NCBI GenBank assembly: GCA_021767305.1
Contig: JAASTL010000019.1
Location: 1-8,833, forward strand
Direction of reading: 5' to 3'
Source: Piscirickettsiaceae bacterium
GTDB lineage: Bacteria > Pseudomonadota > Gammaproteobacteria > Thiomicrospirales > Thiomicrospiraceae
Length of the DNA: 8,833 bases
The position numbers were made by a program, and so were the translations under genes. The notes below the pieces were generated by a model, which did not search any database, was not told the DNA's origin, and saw only the letters and a program-made list of their open reading frames with translations. Positions 1 through 4,587 of the stretch are shown here, piece by piece. Positions within the stretch are counted from its first letter, which is position 1, and every line of letters begins with the position of its first letter.

Positions 1-1
1 A

Positions 2-634
<633 letters not shown>

Positions 635-637
635 GTT

Positions 638-1036
638 TTGGGCGATAAACTAGGCCAAAAAGCAGAATTAACTAAGCTCAGAGTCGACAAATGGCTGTGG
701 GCGGCTCGCTTCTTCAAAACCCGTGGCGTGGCATTGGATGCTATCAAGGGTGGAAAAATCGAGCTGAATGGCAATAAGCCAAAACCCAGCAAAACGTTAA
801 TAGTGGGCGATACTCTGAAAATCACTCAAGTGCATCGTCAGGTCGAAGTGACGGTGCTGGCCATTTCAGATAAGCGTGGTTCAGCGGAAATGGCACAAGC
901 TTTGTATCAGTTGGATTCTGAAATTCTCAATCAGCGCAAACCAAGTCCTGATATGGCGCTAGTTGGATATCGTGAAAAAGGCGCCGGCCGGCCAACAAAA
1001 CGCGACCGTCGCAAAATTGAAAAGTGGACGTCTTAG
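638..1036 (+). CDS. hslR: Ribosome-associated heat shock protein 15 (S4 domain)
   Basis: Hsp15 family. In E. coli this protein binds free 50S subunits that still carry a nascent chain with tRNA, and helps recycle them after heat stress. The 132-residue product matches the usual ~130. An S4 RNA-binding domain opens at about residue 14 (LRVDKWLWAARFFKTRGVA) and runs to about residue 65. A basic tail follows (GAGRPTKRDRRKIEKW, residues 115-130), as in the family. The start is TTG at 638: after the hemF stop in the same frame there is no ATG or GTG before the S4 motif, so this is the only reasonable initiation codon. An AAGAGAG at 619-625 gives a rather distant ribosome site, so translation may depend on ribosomes finishing hemF. 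The TAG stop is one base from the mrpG stop on the other strand, leaving no space for a separate terminator. Confidence 0.93.
   Translation: MGDKLGQKAELTKLRVDKWLWAARFFKTRGVALDAIKGGKIELNGNKPKPSKTLIVGDTLKITQVHRQVEVTVLAISDKRGSAEMAQALYQLDSEILNQRKPSPDMALVGYREKGAGRPTKRDRRKIEKWTS
975..993 (-). terminator. Possible weak terminator of the mrp operon inside hslR
   Basis: Read on the minus strand, this is a GC-rich segment (GGCCGGCCGGCGCC) followed directly by five T, about 45 bases past the mrpG stop. It can form only a short stem of about four GC pairs with one bulge, so it is a poor intrinsic terminator by shape. I list it because it is the only GC-hairpin-plus-T-run near the end of the operon, and because the genes are convergent with one base between them. 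Any intrinsic terminator for mrp must therefore lie inside hslR. It also carries a CCGGCCGG core (984-991). Confidence 0.2.
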
Positions 1037-1037
1037 A

Positions 1038-1340
1038 CTATCGTTTATTTTGTGTCTTTAAATGAATGGCGGCTTTGGCCATCAAATGCGCACCGACTGG
1101 GGCGGTAATAAATAAAAACAGCGTGACCAGTAGTTCATGTAGGCTGAGGGTTTCGGTAAGACTGAAGTAAATCGCGGAAGCAATCAATATTGCTCCGACA
1201 CCCAATGTACTGGCTTTCGTTGGTCCGTGCAGACGCGTGAAGAAGTCCGGAAGTTTTACCAATCCAACTGAACCGATTAGGGTAAAAATCGCCCCAATCA
1301 AAATTAAAGCGCTTAATATGATTTCGAGTGTGTCAGTCAT
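1038..1340 (-). CDS. mrpG: Na+/H+ antiporter subunit G (MrpG/MnhG/PhaG)
   Basis: Small membrane subunit of the Mrp multi-subunit cation/H+ antiporter, required for assembly and activity of the complex. The 100 residues match the family length. Three hydrophobic segments lie at about residues 6-28, 45-62 and 68-88. The family signature GLVKLPDFFTRLHGPTKAS sits after the first helix (26-44), and the ITAPVGAHLMAKAA motif (78-91) is in the last helix. The tail ends in a basic KTQNKR. It is the last gene of the operon (order A-C-D-E-F-G), as expected. A 123-base gap separates it from mrpF, unlike the tight D-E-F spacing, and that gap holds a 20-base palindrome. Upstream of the ATG lies an AGAGAG stretch that may be the ribosome site. 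Its stop is one base from the hslR stop. Confidence 0.95.
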   Translation of the reverse strand: MTDTLEIILSALILIGAIFTLIGSVGLVKLPDFFTRLHGPTKASTLGVGAILIASAIYFSLTETLSLHELLVTLFLFITAPVGAHLMAKAAIHLKTQNKR

Positions 1341-1363
1341 GCTTTACTCTCTGTTTATTCAAT

Positions 1364-1383
1364 TCTTTACCGGCCGGTAAAGA
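1364..1383. repeat. 20-base perfect palindrome between mrpF and mrpG
   Basis: TCTTTACCGGCCGGTAAAGA is identical to its own reverse complement. In the mrp transcript it would form an 8-pair stem with a GGCC loop, but it is followed by AUUG rather than a U-run, so it is not a standard terminator. The ACCGGCCGGT core (1369-1378) is also found three times inside mrpA. It is therefore better seen as one member of an iterated palindrome than as a private regulatory site. It could still modulate mrpG expression or protect the upstream mRNA. Confidence 0.85.
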
Positions 1384-1463
1384 TTTTATTTAATAATGTT
1401 TAACTTTGAGATAGATTTGCCTTCAACTCTTGCAAAGCTTACTTTTAAAGATTTTTCAAAACG

Positions 1464-1733
1464 TTATTCCATAATATCGCCACGCAGTAGGTATTTGCTG
1501 AGAGCGACGGTGCCAACAAATCCCATGACAGCAATCAATAAAGCCGCTTCGAAATAGAGTGGGCTTGAAAAAAACAGCCCAGCAAGAACGAGTATGGCAA
1601 TACTGTTCACATAAAGTGTGTCGAGGGCTAAGACTCTGTCTAGACGGCTAGGACCTTTTAGTAGGCGGTAAAAGCTTAATAACATCGCAATTGATACAAG
1701 TACCATGGCGATTTGTAAACTCACTTCTAACAT
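1464..1733 (-). CDS. mrpF: Na+/H+ antiporter subunit F (MrpF/MnhF/PhaF)
   Basis: Small membrane subunit of the Mrp antiporter. The 89 residues match the family. There are three predicted membrane helices (about 5-25, 38-56 and 61-80). The signature RLLKGPSRLDRVLALDTL lies at 23-40, including the conserved acidic residues D32 and D38, and GFVGTVALSKYLLRG lies at 71-85. The start codon ATG (1731-1733) lies inside the end of mrpE, a 7-base overlap that implies translational coupling. The gene ends in ATG GAA TAA, and 123 non-coding bases then precede mrpG. MrpF is known to be needed for stable assembly of the complex; its direct role in ion movement is unsettled. Confidence 0.95.
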   Translation of the reverse strand: MLEVSLQIAMVLVSIAMLLSFYRLLKGPSRLDRVLALDTLYVNSIAILVLAGLFFSSPLYFEAALLIAVMGFVGTVALSKYLLRGDIME

Positions 1734-2218
1734 GATTCAAACACCTTTTTTAATGGCTGTTCGTAGCGCTGTTTAATTTCAGAGATGGTCTCTTTGGGAT
1801 TTGGGCTGTGTAGTGCGTGCACAATTAATGTTTGTTTATCTTTGCTCACATCGCAACTGACCGTTCCTGGGGTTAAAGAAATGGTATTAGCAAGCAGGCT
1901 AATACTAATCGGCTGTTTGATATCCAGTGGAATTTCAATAAAGGTTGATTGAAGACTCTCGTTTTTGCCAAGAATTAATCGTGCCACTTGGATATTAGCA
2001 ATCAGAATGTCCCACAGCACAATCAAAATGAATTTGATTAGGCTTAGGGGGTGTTGAATGCGGATTTGATCTGGCCAAAAACTTCGTGTCAGTAAAGGCA
2101 GAACAATCGCTAAAACCGCTCCAAGTAACATGTGGCCCGGCGCAAAGGTGTTGTTGAGCAATAGCCATAACAACCAGAGAACAATGCTTAAAATAGGGTG
2201 TGGGAGGAGTGTTTTCAT
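1727..2218 (-). CDS. mrpE: Na+/H+ antiporter subunit E (MrpE/MnhE/PhaE)
   Basis: Subunit E of the Mrp antiporter, 163 residues, the usual length. The N-terminal third is hydrophobic with two or three membrane segments (about 8-45 and 58-84), containing the typical LIANIQVARLIL helix end (72-83). The remainder is a cytoplasmic domain with the family hallmark NTISLTPGT (111-119) and a beta-type LIVHAL stretch (131-136). It overlaps mrpD by four bases (ATGA, 2215-2218) and mrpF by seven, so D, E and F form one translationally coupled block. The protein ends in ESC, a free C-terminal cysteine of no known significance. Confidence 0.95.
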   Translation of the reverse strand: MKTLLPHPILSIVLWLLWLLLNNTFAPGHMLLGAVLAIVLPLLTRSFWPDQIRIQHPLSLIKFILIVLWDILIANIQVARLILGKNESLQSTFIEIPLDIKQPISISLLANTISLTPGTVSCDVSKDKQTLIVHALHSPNPKETISEIKQRYEQPLKKVFESC

Positions 2219-3807
2219 TCAACCAGCTCCTTGCGAGTATTCTCGATAGGATAAAAGTTCAGTACCTGTTGCTTATATTGCGTTCGATCCAGTGTTTGTT
2301 TAGCTATTGAGGTTAAAGTTTGATGGGTTGGATTGGCAAAAATAACCAACCATACCGCAACAGAAAACAGAATTAGCATGGAACTGATTCCCGCTAAACT
2401 TGGCCTAGATGTACAGGTTTTATTGTTGCAGTGATGAATGGAATGGTCTGTCTCTTTCTTGAGAACATGGTAGAACATCTGTGAACCGCTTTTTGCTAAG
2501 GCAATAATCATTAAAAGGCCAGAAATCAGGACGACGGCTAAAATTGCAAAAAACAGCGGATGCTCTAATGCCGAGCTTAAAATCAGCAATTTTCCGAAGA
2601 ACCCAGAAAGTGGAGGAAGCCCACTCATGGCAATAGCGGCAAATACAAACAGACTGCCAGTAAAAATAGCATTCGGCATGGCGTGTGCTCTTATGAACTG
2701 GTCTGTCTTATCGCCTCGCCCTTGCATAATGAAGTAAGCCAATAAGAAGAATCCTGCAGCAATTAGCGTTGAATGGATTAGGTAATAAAGTAGGGCAGCT
2801 AAGGAATCAATGCCCGGTAAAGCACTGGCAATTAATAGTGTGGCAACCGATGCCAAGACTAAATAAGCAATTTGTTGGCGTAAAAACTTAGACGCTAATG
2901 TACCCATTGCGGCCATAATTAAGGTGATTAAACCAAGCCCCAACACCCAAGGGGTGTGAATACCGGCTAATTCGCCAGCCTGTTCGCTAAATAAAGTGCC
3001 ATGAACTCGAATAATCGCATAGAGACCGACTTTGGTCATAATCGCAAATAACGCCGCTACTGGTGCTGAGGTGTGGGCATAGGCGTGCGGTAACCAAAGA
3101 TAGAGTGGAAACATGGCGGCTTTTAAGCCAAATACCAGCAATAACATTAAGCCTGCAATGGCGATAACGCTTTGATCATCCGTCGATAACAAAGCAATGC
3201 GCCCAGCCATATCAGCGATATTTAAGGTTCCAAGAATGCCGTAAAGCGTTCCGACAGCAAACAGGAATAATGTGGAGCCGATAAGGTTTAAAACAACGTA
3301 GTGCAAACCGGCTTTCGTTTTGTGACGTCCTCCTCCATGAAGCAACAAACCATAAGAGGCGAGTAATAGCACTTCGAAAAAGACAAATAAGTTGAACAGG
3401 TCACCGGTTAAAAACGCGCCATTTAAACCGAATAACTGCACTTGGAACAGTGGATGGAAATGAGCCCCTTGCGAATCAATATTTTGGCGAATCGAAAACC
3501 ATAGGGCCGTTACGGCTAATAAGGCGACTAAGACCAGCATCAGAGCAGAAAGTTGGTCGAGCACCATGACAATGCCGAATGGTGCTTGCCAGTTGCCCAG
3601 TGCATAGATTTGAATTGGACTGTCTAAACTAAAGGTGAAATTGGCGACCGCCATGACGAGCAAACCACATGTTGCCAACAAGCTAATATTGCGTTGCCAT
3701 TTCAAGCCTTTGTTGGCCACCAGTAATACGATCATACCCGCCATGAGTGGCAGCAACAGTGGCAAAACGGGCAGGTGTGGGGTGACAATTTCAATTAGAT
3801 AGTGCAT
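2215..3807 (-). CDS. mrpD: Na+/H+ antiporter subunit D (MrpD/MnhD/PhaD)
   Basis: Large antiporter-like subunit, homologous to NuoL/M/N of complex I and thought to carry one of the ion pathways. It has 530 residues with about 14 membrane helices. Key family residues are in place: E145 in FVFFEVLLLASYG (141-153), K229 in FGLKAAMFPLYLWLPHAYAH (226-245), and the SGLPPLSGFFGKL block (395-407). The order within an A-C-D-E-F-G cluster separates it from NuoM/N or hydrogenase subunits. An unusual hydrophilic insert near the C-terminus carries H455, H458, H459, C460 and C465. The ATG (3805-3807) is preceded by only a weak AGAGAAAA ribosome site. Upstream, 296 bases of repeat-like sequence part it from mrpC, whereas it overlaps mrpE downstream. 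The C-terminal tail beyond residue 495 is hydrophilic. Confidence 0.96.
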   Translation of the reverse strand: MHYLIEIVTPHLPVLPLLLPLMAGMIVLLVANKGLKWQRNISLLATCGLLVMAVANFTFSLDSPIQIYALGNWQAPFGIVMVLDQLSALMLVLVALLAVTALWFSIRQNIDSQGAHFHPLFQVQLFGLNGAFLTGDLFNLFVFFEVLLLASYGLLLHGGGRHKTKAGLHYVVLNLIGSTLFLFAVGTLYGILGTLNIADMAGRIALLSTDDQSVIAIAGLMLLLVFGLKAAMFPLYLWLPHAYAHTSAPVAALFAIMTKVGLYAIIRVHGTLFSEQAGELAGIHTPWVLGLGLITLIMAAMGTLASKFLRQQIAYLVLASVATLLIASALPGIDSLAALLYYLIHSTLIAAGFFLLAYFIMQGRGDKTDQFIRAHAMPNAIFTGSLFVFAAIAMSGLPPLSGFFGKLLILSSALEHPLFFAILAVVLISGLLMIIALAKSGSQMFYHVLKKETDHSIHHCNNKTCTSRPSLAGISSMLILFSVAVWLVIFANPTHQTLTSIAKQTLDRTQYKQQVLNFYPIENTRKELVE

Positions 3808-3876
3808 AAGTTTTTCTCTATCGAAACATTGAGAAATTTCATCTATTAAATAAGTTTCGGTAAATTTATTGGTTTA

Positions 3877-3900
3877 AACAAATTACAATTTTAATTTGTT
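3877..3900. repeat. AT-rich inverted repeat upstream of mrpD
   Basis: AACAAATTA (3877-3885) and TAATTTGTT (3892-3900) are perfect 9-base inverted arms around a 6-base spacer. The site lies about 70 bases upstream of the mrpD start in the leader or C-D junction. It adjoins the larger repeat-like segment and may be its border, a hairpin in the mRNA, or an operator. Nothing in the sequence separates these. Confidence 0.6.
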
Positions 3901-4103
3901 CATTTCTTTGTTCTGACAAAAGAAACGAACCAAAGAAAACAGCCCCTGTTCGACGTTACAAGCCAGACTATGCTTAGTCTCTGGCGATTTCGAACTCGCT
4001 TCGCTCAAACAACTCATCGCTTTTCAGAGCCTTTTGCTAAGTCTGGCTAGTATCCGTCTCAAAAGGGGGGTGAGGCTATCCCCTTTAGGCTCAACATTTT
4101 GAG
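3901..4103. repeat. Structured dispersed-repeat-like segment between mrpC and mrpD
   Basis: This is most of a 296-base gap (3808-4103) with no convincing gene. From left to right: TTTCTTTG (3903-3910) facing CAAAGAAA (3931-3938), perfect 8-base arms flanking a related AAAAGAAA; a hairpin AGACTA-TGCT-TAGTCT (3965-3980); CTCGCTTCGCTC at about 3995; AGCCAGACT (3961-3969) facing AGTCTGGCT (4040-4048), which folds the middle into a long stem; and AAAGGGG (4062-4068) facing CCCCTTT (4080-4086). The motif order (TTTCTTTG..AAAAGAAACGAACCAAAGAAA, then a CTCGCTTCGCTC block) resembles intergenic repeats I recall from other gammaproteobacterial genomes; that is memory, not a search. Exact borders are unknown. 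No open frame with a credible start and codon use was seen. The remaining 3808-3876 is AT-rich leader sequence. Confidence 0.6.
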
Positions 4104-4445
4104 TCATTTTTCATCCATCGGTTGATGAGTACCATCAACATGGTCATTTCCCATTTCTGAGCGTGCTTTTAACGACAACACAATTAAAAAAGCGGTCATC
4201 CCAAAAGCAATCACAATGGCTGTTAAGACCAATGCTTGAGGGAGAGGGTCGGCGTATTGTGTAGCACTTTCTCTAATGACCGCTGGTGCACCGGTTTGTA
4301 ACCTTCCCATGGCAAACAAAAATACATTGACGGCATAGGCCAGTAATGTAAGCCCCAGCACCACTGGAAACGTCCGTCCACGCAAGGTTAAAAATATCCC
4401 CGCAGCGGTCATTACGCCAATCATTATGGCAACTAACAATTCCAT
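4104..4445 (-). CDS. mrpC: Na+/H+ antiporter subunit C (MrpC/MnhC/PhaC)
   Basis: Small membrane subunit related to NuoK of complex I. It has 113 residues, as usual, with three membrane helices (about 2-21, 26-46 and 70-93). The hallmark DPLPQALVLTAIVIAFG lies at 66-82, preceded by a periplasmic-type loop. It ends in a short hydrophilic tail rich in Asp and His (DHVDGTHQPMDEK). A clear ribosome site, AGGAGT (complement of 4455-4460), stands 9-10 bases before the ATG. This gene therefore has its own strong initiation signal despite being the second gene. It is flanked by repeat elements on both sides: the 101-base element upstream towards mrpA, and the larger repeat segment downstream towards mrpD. 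Both spacings are unusual for mrp operons, where A, C and D are commonly adjacent or overlapping. Confidence 0.96.
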   Translation of the reverse strand: MELLVAIMIGVMTAAGIFLTLRGRTFPVVLGLTLLAYAVNVFLFAMGRLQTGAPAVIRESATQYADPLPQALVLTAIVIAFGMTAFLIVLSLKARSEMGNDHVDGTHQPMDEK

Positions 4446-4480
4446 TTAGATGTGACTCCTTTTAAAAATCTAATCCAATA

Positions 4481-4581
4481 TGGGTTCATACCCTAGTGTG
4501 AAGGACGCTATTCAACATCCATGTTCGCTTGGCGATAGCCATCCATGGCTATCGACACCTTCAAACCAGGGTATCAACCCA
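4481..4581. mobile_element. MITE/REP-like 101-base element with terminal inverted repeats
   Basis: The ends are 24-base inverted repeats: 4481-4504 against 4558-4581 match at 21 of 24 positions, beginning TGGGTT and ending AACCCA. Two hairpins with the same core sit between the arms: AACAT-CC-ATGTT (4514-4525) and CGATAGCCAT-CC-ATGGCTATCG (4533-4554). The whole would fold as a long stem carrying two hairpins. The flanks AATAT (left) and AATGT (right) could be a degenerate target duplication, but this is weak. It is too short to encode a transposase, so it would be mobilised in trans if at all. It lies wholly between the mrpA stop and the mrpC ribosome site and would be transcribed with the operon. 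Confidence 0.75.
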
Positions 4582-4587
4582 ATGTTA

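Noticed and set aside
3808..3900. Separate promoter for mrpD
   Set aside because: The AT-rich leader gives only loose -10-like strings without a spaced -35, and cannot be told from background AT content.
4062..4086. Intrinsic terminator after mrpC
   Set aside because: The AAAGGGG/CCCCTTT stem on the minus strand has its T-run inside the stem and no free T tract after it. Termination here would also cut off mrpD-G, so it is kept only as part of the repeat segment.
4476..4586. Target-site duplication flanking the 101-base element
   Set aside because: The AATAT/AATGT flanks agree at four of five bases, but at such short length this could be chance, so I do not claim a duplication.
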